Shown: positions 8,862 to 15,701 of the stretch, one piece after another | Numbering within the stretch: position 1 is the stretch's first letter | How the letters are laid out: each line of letters starts with the position of its first letter | NCBI GenBank assembly: GCA_017525875.1 | Contig: JAFXSG010000008.1 | Location: forward strand, 60,890-124,889 | Source: Clostridia bacterium | GTDB lineage: Bacteria; Bacillota; Clostridia; Christensenellales; CAG-138 | Length of the DNA stretch: 64,000 bases | Reading direction: 5' to 3' | Notes under the pieces: generated by a model | Databases searched by the model: none | Told to the model about the DNA's origin: nothing | Seen by the model: the letters and a program-made list of their open reading frames with translations, nothing else | Program-made: the position numbers and the translations under genes

Positions 8862-9194
8862 TCAGGCAAGGGCGCCGAGAAGCAGGCGGAGCAGAAGACC
8901 GCCGAGCCCGAACGAGATGAGATTGGCGAGCATGATGAGGAGGAACAGCCTGCCCGAGCGGCCGAAGGCAAGCGCGCAGACCGCGTATTCGACGGCGAGC
9001 ACGCCGAGCTCCAGCGCGAGCACTGCCGGCACGGTGTACGGCAGAACGTATCTCAGGAGCAGATTGAGCGTGAGGTTGGTGACGATATTCACACAGACGA
9101 TCACCGCGATCTGCTCCCCCTTGCGATAGCCGCACAGCGCGAAAAAGCCCGTTTCGATGAGCACGGTCAGCGCGCAGGCGAGCAGTATGCTCAT
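8862..9194 (-). CDS. Small four-helix membrane protein, last gene of the array (M2)
   Basis: This is a 110-residue, almost entirely hydrophobic protein with about four predicted membrane helices (roughly 1-20, 27-47, 54-73, 80-107) and a GYRKGE loop after the first. Its ATG overlaps the TGA of the preceding signal-peptide protein (ATGA), so the two are translationally coupled. It has the same size, helix layout and GYR loop as the 119-residue protein at 9420-9779, and each follows a small secreted/anchored partner, so the pairs look like tandem duplicates. The family is unknown to me. Possible roles include a small-molecule or ion channel, or a scaffold for the partner peptide; none can be chosen from sequence. 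Confidence 0.7.
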   Translation of the reverse strand: MSILLACALTVLIETGFFALCGYRKGEQIAVIVCVNIVTNLTLNLLLRYVLPYTVPAVLALELGVLAVEYAVCALAFGRSGRLFLLIMLANLISFGLGGLLLRLLLGALA

Positions 9195-9397
9195 TTTTGT
9201 TTCCTCTTGCGAATGATCAGAATGACGAGGACCGCCGCGGCTATCAGGCCGACGCCGATCGCGAGGCAGAGCTGCCAGGCGCCGGAGCTGTAGATTATCG
9301 GGCTTGGCACGGCGGGGATATCCGCAAGGGCGGGCGCCGAGAGTGCGGCCGCAATGCACGGCATAACGAGCAGGAGCATTTTTTGAATCGATTTCAT
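9191..9397 (-). CDS. Small signal-peptide/single-helix protein of the array (S4)
   Basis: This is a 68-residue protein: Sec-type signal peptide MKSIQKMLLL... with an ALSAPALA-D cleavage-like site near residue 25, then a short outside stretch of about 15 residues. One membrane helix follows (about 40-61) and then a basic tail RKRKQK. The start at 9397 follows AAAGGGA; an in-frame upstream start at 9475 would precede the signal peptide with an unlikely 26-residue extension overlapping the previous gene. It is paralogous to the products at 9798-9998 and 10029-10238 (shared MKxxKKLLL...PLVLAA...VPALAD pattern). After cleavage it would leave a tiny type I membrane peptide. Function unknown. Confidence 0.75.
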   Translation of the reverse strand: MKSIQKMLLLVMPCIAAALSAPALADIPAVPSPIIYSSGAWQLCLAIGVGLIAAAVLVILIIRKRKQK

Positions 9398-9419
9398 AGG
9401 ATCATCCCTTTCGGCGTTA

Positions 9420-9779
9420 TCAGAAGATCGAGCTGCAGGCGAGCAGGCCTGCATACAGTATGAAAAGCGTGACAAGGACCGCGGCGGCCGCCATCGCGAA
9501 CGCGAGCAGCGTTTTGAGCAGCAGCTTCCACGAATACCCGAAGGCGACGCCGAGCAGTGCGAAATCCATCAACACAGCGAGCGGCAGAGCCCAGAGCAGG
9601 GAAAGATTGAACAGGTTCAGATATACGAGCGCGACTGCCGCAAAGGCGATCATGATGGAAACGATGCCGGCGCAGAGCGTAATGCCGAAATGCAGCTTGC
9701 CGCGATAGCCGAGGATAACGAGCGCAAGCGCCGTCAGCGGGGCGAGTATGAGCGCGGACTCAAGGATTGTGATTTCCAT
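9420..9779 (-). CDS. Small four-helix membrane protein of the array (M1)
   Basis: This is a 119-residue hydrophobic protein with four predicted helices (about 7-24, 31-54, 60-81, 87-114) and a GYRGK loop after helix 1, matching the layout of the product at 8862-9194. It begins 18 bases after the stop of the signal-peptide protein at 9798-9998 and is followed by another such protein. The order small anchored peptide then four-helix protein therefore occurs twice. No enzymatic motif is visible. The gene is supported by length, hydrophobic pattern, operon packing and paralogy rather than by a known family. Confidence 0.7.
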   Translation of the reverse strand: MEITILESALILAPLTALALVILGYRGKLHFGITLCAGIVSIMIAFAAVALVYLNLFNLSLLWALPLAVLMDFALLGVAFGYSWKLLLKTLLAFAMAAAAVLVTLFILYAGLLACSSIF

Positions 9780-9797
9780 TCAGCAGCCTCCCGGTCG

Positions 9798-9998
9798 TCA
9801 CTTTCTTTTCTTGGAGCGGACGAGGCAGACGATCAGCACGGCAAGCGCGATCACGAGCACGCCGATTATCAGGAACGGAAGCCAGTCGCTGTTCCTTTCG
9901 ATGAAGTTCGGCGCAGGCGCGTCCGCCAGGGCAGGAACCGCAAACGCGGCGAGAACGAGCGGCAGGGTCGACAGAAGGAGTTTTTTCAGCGATTTCAT
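9798..9998 (-). CDS. Small signal-peptide/single-helix protein of the array (S3)
   Basis: This 66-residue protein has a lysine-led signal peptide with VPALAD at the predicted cleavage point (about residue 25) and a short outside segment containing NSDWLP. A single membrane helix (about 41-60) and the basic tail RSKKRK follow. It has the same architecture as the proteins at 9191-9397 and 10029-10238, and clear sequence similarity in the leader. It sits between S2 and the four-helix protein M1 in a tightly packed minus-strand run. The function is not known; the mature part is only about 40 residues. Confidence 0.75.
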   Translation of the reverse strand: MKSLKKLLLSTLPLVLAAFAVPALADAPAPNFIERNSDWLPFLIIGVLVIALAVLIVCLVRSKKRK

Positions 9999-10028
9999 AT
10001 TTCAGCCTTTCTTTGCGCGAAGCAAGCT

Positions 10029-10238
10029 TTATTGTTTCTTGTTGCGCTTTTTTATTCTGCTAATGATAAATAACAGTATAATAATAACGATAATGAGAAC
10101 AGCAAGAAAAAAATACGGCAGCATTACCGGCGTCAAAGCGTGTAACGGCCCATAGACAACGTCAGCATGCACAGGCACGGTGAGCGCGGCGAGAACGAGT
10201 GGGAATACTGTCAGCAGGAGTTTTTTGATCGGTTTCAT
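10029..10238 (-). CDS. Small signal-peptide/single-helix protein of the array (S2)
   Basis: This 69-residue protein has signal peptide MKPIKKLLLTVFPLVLAAL with a VHAD cleavage-like site, about 15 exposed residues, one very hydrophobic isoleucine-rich helix (about 40-60) and a basic tail ending KKRNKKQ. It is a paralogue of the two small proteins on its 3' side. It starts one base after the stop of the 80-residue protein upstream, so the pair is likely co-translated. The coding strand near the C-terminus is AT-rich compared with the neighbours because of the Ile/Lys content. Function unknown. Confidence 0.75.
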   Translation of the reverse strand: MKPIKKLLLTVFPLVLAALTVPVHADVVYGPLHALTPVMLPYFFLAVLIIVIIILLFIISRIKKRNKKQ

Positions 10239-10239
10239 A

Positions 10240-10482
10240 TCAGTTCCTTTCCTCGCGCTCAGACTGCTTTTCGGCAGCTTTTTTTCTTGCGCGAACGACG
10301 ATCACGGTCAGCACCGCGGCGGCGATAACGGCGGCGCCGGCGATGAGCCAGCCCAGCCAGCCGTTCGATTCTGCCGGCTCCGGGTTTACCCTTTCAACAT
10401 CCACGATGTCCGACATGACGGAGCGGACCGAGACAAGAGGGAGCGCGGCAAGCGCCGGAAGCGTGTTTTTATTGATTTTCAT
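10240..10482 (-). CDS. Small membrane protein, first and most divergent of the array (S1)
   Basis: This 80-residue protein has a weak N-terminal hydrophobic segment in place of a clear signal peptide. A hydrophilic stretch (VDVERVNPEPAESNGW), one membrane helix (about 42-65) and a long charged tail follow, the tail ending EKQSEREERN. Its start overlaps the end of the MFS gene by 14 bases. The order of parts (leader, short ectodomain with a Trp, helix, basic tail) is that of the other three small proteins, but sequence similarity is lower and the cleavage site is not clear. It may stay as a two-helix protein. Function unknown. Confidence 0.65.
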   Translation of the reverse strand: MKINKNTLPALAALPLVSVRSVMSDIVDVERVNPEPAESNGWLGWLIAGAAVIAAAVLTVIVVRARKKAAEKQSEREERN

Positions 10483-11518
10483 TGGCTTTCTCCTTTCTTG
10501 ACTTGGGAGGGATATGCCTCAGTTTAAGCATTGCATAGGAAATCAGTATCGCGGCGAGGCCAAAGAGGAAGCTGATCAGCACCAGCACGGAGAGCTTTCC
10601 GCCGGAGAGGGTCATCATCCGGCCGGCGATGGTCCCCGGCCACAGCGCTGACGCCGCAAGGCCGAACGCAAAGCCCGGCTGATCCGGCATTGCGAGGAAG
10701 AGCAGGTAGAGCGTCACGGGCATTGTGAGGTTGAGCGCGAACTGGCCGACGAGCGATGGCGCCATGTATTTGGTGGCAAACGCGATGAGCAGCGCCGCGA
10801 CCGGTATGGAGATCATTGCGGTGTATCTTGCGCCGATCCTGTCCGCAATGAAGCCGCCCGCCGTCTTACCCGCAAACACGCAGGCGGTCAGCGCGAGCGC
10901 CGAAAGCGCGGTGGTATTCCACGGGAAGCTTACGGCCGTCCCGCCGATCGCACGGACGGCGACTGCGGCGGTCAGGAGCAGCATGGGGATGAGGTTGAGC
11001 TTTCGCCCGCCCTCCCCCGCTTCCAGGGGATCAAGGTCGAGCCCGGGTTCATCCTCCCAGCGGAAGGTCAGCGGGAGCAGTATCGCCGCGAAGAGCAGCG
11101 GGATAGCGAAATAGACGCCGAGCTCCGGGAAGAGCGTTCCGAGCGTTAAGCCGATCGCGCCGGGAGCCACGAAAACGCCGAGCGGGCCTGCCATGCCGTT
11201 GCTCACTTCAAGCGTCATCGTGCCGCTCGCAACGTGAAAAACGCTGTTGCCCGCGCCGATCAGGATGACCTTTATGATCGGCGGCAGAGGCAGAGCGAAG
11301 CCGAGGACCACCGTGATCATCGCCAGCGACGAGGAAAGAGCGTGTTTTTTGACCCGGTCGGCGATGATGCCGACAAGGCACTGCGATGAAAATGCGAGCG
11401 TGTTGTAGATCAGGATCAGAACGGCAAGGTTCTCCTCCTGCCCGAGCGCGCCGAAAAGCGTCGAGGCGCAGAGTGCGTCAACGAGCAGATGTGCAGCGGA
11501 ATTGATCAGAAGCAGCAT
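10469..11518 (-). CDS. MFS-type transporter
   Basis: This is an integral membrane protein of 349 residues with about 10-12 hydrophobic segments and the MFS signature loop between TM2 and TM3 (GIIADRVKKH near residue 50). A second, pseudo-repeated copy lies in the other half (GFIADRIGARYTA near residue 225). That supports the major facilitator fold, although the protein is shorter than the usual 390-420. A hydrophilic central linker (EDEPGLDLDPLEAGEGG) separates the halves. It overlaps the first small membrane protein gene by 14 bases, so transporter and array form one operon. The substrate cannot be read from the sequence; a drug or metabolite exporter is possible. Confidence 0.85.
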   Translation of the reverse strand: MLLLINSAAHLLVDALCASTLFGALGQEENLAVLILIYNTLAFSSQCLVGIIADRVKKHALSSSLAMITVVLGFALPLPPIIKVILIGAGNSVFHVASGTMTLEVSNGMAGPLGVFVAPGAIGLTLGTLFPELGVYFAIPLLFAAILLPLTFRWEDEPGLDLDPLEAGEGGRKLNLIPMLLLTAAVAVRAIGGTAVSFPWNTTALSALALTACVFAGKTAGGFIADRIGARYTAMISIPVAALLIAFATKYMAPSLVGQFALNLTMPVTLYLLFLAMPDQPGFAFGLAASALWPGTIAGRMMTLSGGKLSVLVLISFLFGLAAILISYAMLKLRHIPPKSRKEKANENQ

Positions 11519-11544
11519 AGTATCACTCCAATCATGCTCCTATA

Positions 11545-11572
11545 ATTATATAACGGTCCTGCGGAGGATCCG
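11545..11572 (-). terminator. Hairpin after the yolD-like gene, with a possible -10 box for the MFS operon
   Basis: On the minus strand CGGATCCT (11565-11572), a GCGG loop complement and AGGACCG (11554-11560) form a stem with one bulged A, followed by TTATATAAT. It can end the polymerase/YolD transcript. The same AT-rich tail contains TATAAT (11545-11550), which could act as the -10 of the MFS operon, but no good -35 is present. Confidence 0.45.
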
Positions 11573-11578
11573 GTTAGT

Positions 11579-12016
11579 TCATTCTGCGAAAGCGCCGTCC
11601 TCGGCTTCGGAAAAGACATCGCCTTCAAGCATCAGCACGTCCGCGATCGGTATCGCGGCGCCGTCCTCGAGCAGGAGCTTTCGTTCGTAGCCGTCGATGC
11701 GGCGAACGACGCCTGTTCTGCTCACGAAAGCGCCGCCCTGCTTTTTTTCATCCTGCAAAAAGTACGTGATCGTGATCTCCGGGCGGGATGCGAGCTCCGC
11801 TTCGAGCAGGCGCAGCCGCCTGTCCAAAAGCTCGAGCGCGTCCTCGCGAAGCTCCGGCCGGTCGTCCGTCACGCGCGCCGTTTCGCGCACGGCGTCGTCG
11901 TAACCGGTCAGCGCGGCAAAGGGCAGGAACTGCGCCGCGCGGTCGTGGAGGCTCATCTGAGGACGTTTATCCGAAACGTGATGCGGAAGAGCAATGATGT
12001 CGTCGTAGCGGCTCAT
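11579..12016 (-). CDS. YolD-like protein paired with a Y-family polymerase
   Basis: This 145-residue protein contains the segment MSLHDRAAQFLPFAALTG near residue 21, which is characteristic of the YolD-like family, followed by a charged helical stretch and a C-terminal beta-rich part (RRIDGYERKLLLEDGAAIP). YolD-like genes are regularly found beside UmuC/UvrX-type polymerase genes in Bacillota, as here: its ATG overlaps the polymerase stop by four bases (ATGA). A regulatory or accessory role in translesion synthesis is the usual proposal, not proven. The ending EDVFSEAEDG-type acidic tail has no recognised motif. Confidence 0.85.
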   Translation of the reverse strand: MSRYDDIIALPHHVSDKRPQMSLHDRAAQFLPFAALTGYDDAVRETARVTDDRPELREDALELLDRRLRLLEAELASRPEITITYFLQDEKKQGGAFVSRTGVVRRIDGYERKLLLEDGAAIPIADVLMLEGDVFSEAEDGAFAE

Positions 12017-13518
12017 GCCTTATGCCCTCCGATCTGGTCGTTTCGCTCCTTGGCCGTCGCGCCGTCCTTGAGGCTGACGCCCTTCAGTATCGCGTTCTTG
12101 CCGTATTTTTTCTTTATGCCGATCAAGGCCTGCTGCATCTTTTTCTCGGTCTCCTGCTCGGCTTTCTGCTTTTCGCGTTCCCTGTCCCGCGCTTCGTAAT
12201 CGGTGAAAAGATCGAGCTGTTCGGGGCCGTTCTCCTTTTTCGCGGCGTCCGCCTCGGTCAGCAGGCGGTTTGCGGTGACTGCAAGCCTTCGGATCAGCAG
12301 ATCCGGATCGGCTGCCCGTTCGAAGGCCTCCGAGGCGGCTTCCACGATCTTCTTTGATGATGACGTGAATCCGCCGAGGTTTGCGGTGCCCTGTGAATAC
12401 TTCGGAACGTCCCTGCCGTAGCGGTCGGCAGTGGTCTCGCCCGAAAAGCGCTTTTTGCGCTCCGGATCGGAAAGGTTCTCCGCATCGTAGGCGATGCTGA
12501 CGCCGATCTGGTCGGTGACGAGCCCTTTTTCAACGAGGTCGAGCGAGAGCGCGTCCGCCATCTCGGAAATGACTATCGCGGCTTTGTCCTTTTCGTACGG
12601 AGTTTTCAGCACCTGACCGGAACCGAGGCTGTTTGCGGCGGGTTTGAACGCCTTGATCGCTTCCACCGTGGTCGGCTCCCAGCCCCAGGCGTGATCGATG
12701 AGCAGTTCCGCGTTTTTGCCGAAGAGCTTGTAGAGCAGATCCTCGTTTTTGATGGAGCATCTTGCGATATCGCCCATCGTCATGAGGCCGCGGGATTCGA
12801 GCTTGCTTGCGTATCCGTACCCGATGCGCCAGAAATCGCGCAGCGGACGGTGCTCCCAAAGCGTCTTTCGGTAGCTCATCTCGTCGAGCTCCGCGATGCG
12901 GACGCCGTTTTCATCGGCGGGGATATGTTTTGCGACTATGTCCATCGCGACCTTGGCGAGGAAGAGGTTCGTCCCGACGCCCGCCGTGGCCGTGATGCCC
13001 GTGCTTTCGAGCACGTCGAGTATTATCTTCATCGTGAGCTCGCGCGGGCTCAGCTTGTAAACGCCGAGATAGTTCGTGACGTCTATGAACACCTCGTCGA
13101 TCGAATAGACCACGACGTCCGCAGCGGAAGCGTACTTGAGGTAGATGTTGTAGATCCTGGTGCTGTAATCTATGTACAGCGCCATGCGCGGTCGGGCGAT
13201 AAGGAATTCAAGCTCGAGAGCGGGATCGGCGGCGAGCTCCGAAAGAAAGTGGGACTTGCCCGAAAAGGGCTTTCTGCGGTTTTCGTATCTGCGCTGCTCG
13301 TTTATCGCTGCGACCTTCTGCTTGACTTCGAAAAGGCGTGGACGGCCGGGGACGCCGAGGCTTTTCAGGGACGGGGAGACGGCGAGGCAGATCGTCTTGT
13401 CGGTGCGGCTTTCGTCCGCGACGACGAGATTGGTGTTCAGCGGATCGAGGCCGCGCTCGCGGCATTCGACCGATGCGTAGAACGATTTGAGGTCTATCGC
13501 GATATAAATGCGCTGCAC
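12013..13518 (-). CDS. Y-family DNA polymerase (UmuC/UvrX-like)
   Basis: This is a translesion DNA polymerase of 501 residues. The N-terminus (YIAIDLKSFYASVEC) holds the first catalytic aspartate (D9), and the second acidic motif is SIDEVFIDVT near residue 118. The little-finger region and a charged C-terminal helix follow. The start is a GTG at 13518 with AAGGA about ten bases upstream. It overlaps the YolD-like gene downstream. I found no clear DinR/LexA box in the 56 bases before it, and the closest upstream gene is pcp, so damage control could act at the more distal pcp promoter or through a box I cannot recognise. Family assignment is firm. Confidence 0.93.
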   Translation of the reverse strand: MQRIYIAIDLKSFYASVECRERGLDPLNTNLVVADESRTDKTICLAVSPSLKSLGVPGRPRLFEVKQKVAAINEQRRYENRRKPFSGKSHFLSELAADPALELEFLIARPRMALYIDYSTRIYNIYLKYASAADVVVYSIDEVFIDVTNYLGVYKLSPRELTMKIILDVLESTGITATAGVGTNLFLAKVAMDIVAKHIPADENGVRIAELDEMSYRKTLWEHRPLRDFWRIGYGYASKLESRGLMTMGDIARCSIKNEDLLYKLFGKNAELLIDHAWGWEPTTVEAIKAFKPAANSLGSGQVLKTPYEKDKAAIVISEMADALSLDLVEKGLVTDQIGVSIAYDAENLSDPERKKRFSGETTADRYGRDVPKYSQGTANLGGFTSSSKKIVEAASEAFERAADPDLLIRRLAVTANRLLTEADAAKKENGPEQLDLFTDYEARDREREKQKAEQETEKKMQQALIGIKKKYGKNAILKGVSLKDGATAKERNDQIGGHKA

Positions 13519-13574
13519 CCTGCCCCATCCTTTCTTATACTTATTCCGGCGCCCGTGCTGAGCCGGGTCCCTGC

Positions 13575-14186
13575 TTATTCCGATCCCGCAAGCGTGCGGA
13601 TCGCCGTTTCTATCGCCCTCGCGGAATCCTCAATGCTCATTGAAGGCATTGGAGCGCTTTGGCGCGCCGCCTGCTCCGGAGCGAACGGGATATGGATGAA
13701 CCCCGCGCGGATCGGCAGCGCTTCCTCTTCTATATAGTGGAGCACGCCGTACATGAGCTGATTGCAGACGAAGGTGCCCGCCGTGTTTGAAATGACCGCC
13801 GGGACGCCTTCGGCCCTGATCGCGTCGACTATGCGGACGATCGGGAGCGTGGAGAAATACGCGGCAGGAGCGTCCTGTTCAATGAGCTCTTCGATGGGGC
13901 GATTGCCCTCGTTATCCGCGATGGAGGCGGAATTGATATTGATCGCTACGCGCTCGACGCTGACCGCGCTCCTGCCGCCGGCCTGACCGATCATCAGCAC
14001 GGCGTCCGGCTTTTCACTGCGAATGGCATTGACGACCGTTTCGACAGAGCGCACGAAGACCGTCGGCACTGTGAGCTTCACGACCTCGGCGCCGCAGGCG
14101 TTTGCGGGAATGAGCCCGACGGCTTGCTGCGCGGGATTCGTTTTTTCGCCGCCGAAGGGATCGAATGCAGTGAGCAGGAGCTTCAT
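13575..14186 (-). CDS. pcp: Pyroglutamyl-peptidase I
   Basis: This is a cysteine peptidase that removes N-terminal pyroglutamate from peptides in the cytosol (C15 family). At 203 residues it has the normal family length. The start motif LLTAFDPFGGEKTNPA, the glutamate of SVERVAIN (E78), the nucleophile in GTFVCNQ (C141) and the histidine in GFIHIPF (H165) give the full catalytic set. The start at 14186 is chosen because the conserved family sequence begins there; an in-frame start at 14294 would add 36 residues with no counterpart. It is divergent from galK and has its own promoter. It fits the peptide-use theme of the operon to its left. Confidence 0.95.
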   Translation of the reverse strand: MKLLLTAFDPFGGEKTNPAQQAVGLIPANACGAEVVKLTVPTVFVRSVETVVNAIRSEKPDAVLMIGQAGGRSAVSVERVAININSASIADNEGNRPIEELIEQDAPAAYFSTLPIVRIVDAIRAEGVPAVISNTAGTFVCNQLMYGVLHYIEEEALPIRAGFIHIPFAPEQAARQSAPMPSMSIEDSARAIETAIRTLAGSE

Positions 14187-14240
14187 ATCGGGTTCCGCCT
14201 TCCGTTCAGTGTTGATATCGGAGGAACTTTCTCCACGGAT

Positions 14241-14269
14241 ATTATACCATATCGCTGCCGTTGCCGCAA
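14241..14269 (-). promoter_or_regulatory. Promoter for pcp
   Basis: Minus strand: -35 TTGCGG at 14264-14269, a 17-bp spacer, -10 TATAAT at 14241-14246. The leader to the pcp ATG is about 50 bases. It is back-to-back with the galK promoter, with 34 bases between the two -35 elements. Confidence 0.75.
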
Positions 14270-14303
14270 CGAGGAAGGCAACCGCGCTGTGCATTTCCCC
14301 GTA

Positions 14304-14332
14304 TTGCGCGAACAGCCGCTTTGCGGTATAAT
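14304..14332 (+). promoter_or_regulatory. Promoter for galK
   Basis: Plus strand: -35 TTGCGC at 14304-14309, a 17-bp spacer, -10 TATAAT at 14327-14332. Transcription would start about 25 bases before the ribosome site GGAGG of galK. Confidence 0.75.
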
Positions 14333-14364
14333 AAGGGCTTGAGAACAGAGCTGCGGAGGCAAAT

Positions 14365-15537
14365 ATGCGCGATACGCAAATACTGAAAAACAGGTTTTAT
14401 GAACTCTACGGCGCGGAGCCGGAGGTCGTTTCCTTTGCGCCCGGCCGTGTGAACCTTATCGGCGAGCACACCGACTACAACGGCGGGCACGTTTTCCCCT
14501 GCGCGCTTGAAATGGGCATCAGCTGCGCCGCACGCAGAAGGGATGATGAAGTTCTGCGTTTTTTCTCGATGGATATCGAAAAAGCGGGCGTTATCGAAAC
14601 GCGGCTTTCCGCACTTTGCCCGCTTTCTGTACACAGATGGACGGCATACCCCGAGGGCGTTATCCACGCGATTATCCAGGCGGGCTATGATATCCCCTGC
14701 GGCGCGGACTTCGTTTTCTGCGGCGACATCCCGTCGGGCATGGGGCTTTCGTCCTCCGCGGCGCTCGAGGTCGCGACAGGAGCTGCCGTTTCCGCTCTTT
14801 TCGGCCTCGGCATTTCGAACACGGAGCTTGCGCTGATCGGCAAAAGCGCGGAAAACGGCTACGTGGGCGTGAACTGCGGGATCATGGACCAGTTTGCCTC
14901 CGCTATGGGTAAAAAGGATCACGCTGTTTTTCTTGACACCGCAACGCTTGAATACAGTTATGCGCCGCTCGAGCTCGGGGACGCGGAGCTTGTGATCGTC
15001 GACAGCGGCGTGAAGCACTCGCTCGCGGGCTCGGCGTATAACGACCGCAGGCGCGAATGCGAGCAGGCGCTCGATGCGCTCAAGTCAGTGACGAAGCTCA
15101 ATGCGCTCTGCGACCTCTCGCCCGATGAATTCGAGCGGTACCGGGACGCGATCGGCGACCCTGTCTGCAGGAAGCGGGCAAAGCACGCGGTCTGCGAAAA
15201 CGCAAGGACGCGCGAAGCGCTTGCGGCGCTTGACAGCGGAGAGCTCGAGGCGTTCGGCAGGCTGATGAACGAATCGCATATCTCCCTGCGCGACGACTAC
15301 GAGGTGAGCTGTCCGGAGCTCGATATCCTGACCGGGCTTGCGTGGAGCGTTGAAGGCGTTATCGGAGCGAGGATGACCGGAGGCGGTTTCGGCGGCTGCA
15401 TGATCGCGATAGTTCGGGGTGACGCGGTCGATGATTTTACCGGGACCGTACGCGAAGGTTATCTTGAACGCACCGGGCTTGAGGCCCGCTTCATCACGGC
15501 AAAGCCCGGCGACGGAGCGCATATCATCAAAGACTGA
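14365..15537 (+). CDS. galK: Galactokinase
   Basis: It phosphorylates alpha-galactose at C1 with ATP, the entry step of the Leloir pathway. It has 390 residues, typical of the GHMP kinase family. The galactokinase signature GRVNLIGEHTDYNGG is at about residue 27, the GHMP ATP loop SGMGLSSSAALE near 125, and the third motif MTGGGFGGC near 330. The ATG at 14365 follows GGAGG. It is the first of a run of galactoside genes on the plus strand, but a terminator lies between it and the symporter. No galT or galE is in the window. Identity is firm. Confidence 0.96.
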   Translation: MRDTQILKNRFYELYGAEPEVVSFAPGRVNLIGEHTDYNGGHVFPCALEMGISCAARRRDDEVLRFFSMDIEKAGVIETRLSALCPLSVHRWTAYPEGVIHAIIQAGYDIPCGADFVFCGDIPSGMGLSSSAALEVATGAAVSALFGLGISNTELALIGKSAENGYVGVNCGIMDQFASAMGKKDHAVFLDTATLEYSYAPLELGDAELVIVDSGVKHSLAGSAYNDRRRECEQALDALKSVTKLNALCDLSPDEFERYRDAIGDPVCRKRAKHAVCENARTREALAALDSGELEAFGRLMNESHISLRDDYEVSCPELDILTGLAWSVEGVIGARMTGGGFGGCMIAIVRGDAVDDFTGTVREGYLERTGLEARFITAKPGDGAHIIKD

Positions 15538-15552
15538 GCTTTTATCAGCAAA

Positions 15553-15600
15553 AAATATCCGAAAAAGCGGGATCCATTCCCTTTTTCGGATATTTCTTTT
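15553..15600 (+). terminator. Rho-independent terminator after galK
   Basis: A 15-bp stem (AAATATCCGAAAAAG at 15553-15567 paired with 15581-15595) with a 13-base loop is followed by CTTTT. The U-tract runs directly into the -35 of the next promoter. Confidence 0.8.
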
Positions 15601-15627
15601 GCTTTTTACGGCGAAATGTATTATACT
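15599..15627 (+). promoter_or_regulatory. Possible promoter for the symporter/alpha-galactosidase operon
   Basis: TTGCTT at 15599-15604, a 17-bp spacer and TATACT at 15622-15627, in an AT-rich stretch (TATTATATTATAG follows). It would serve the three-gene operon at 15702-20240. The operon has no obvious cre-like or operator repeat that I can name. Confidence 0.55.
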
Positions 15628-15701
15628 TATTATATTATAGTCTGCACTGTTCCCGCCCTTAGGACACGGTGAGACAAATCAATCAAGGGGGAAATACCAA
15701 C

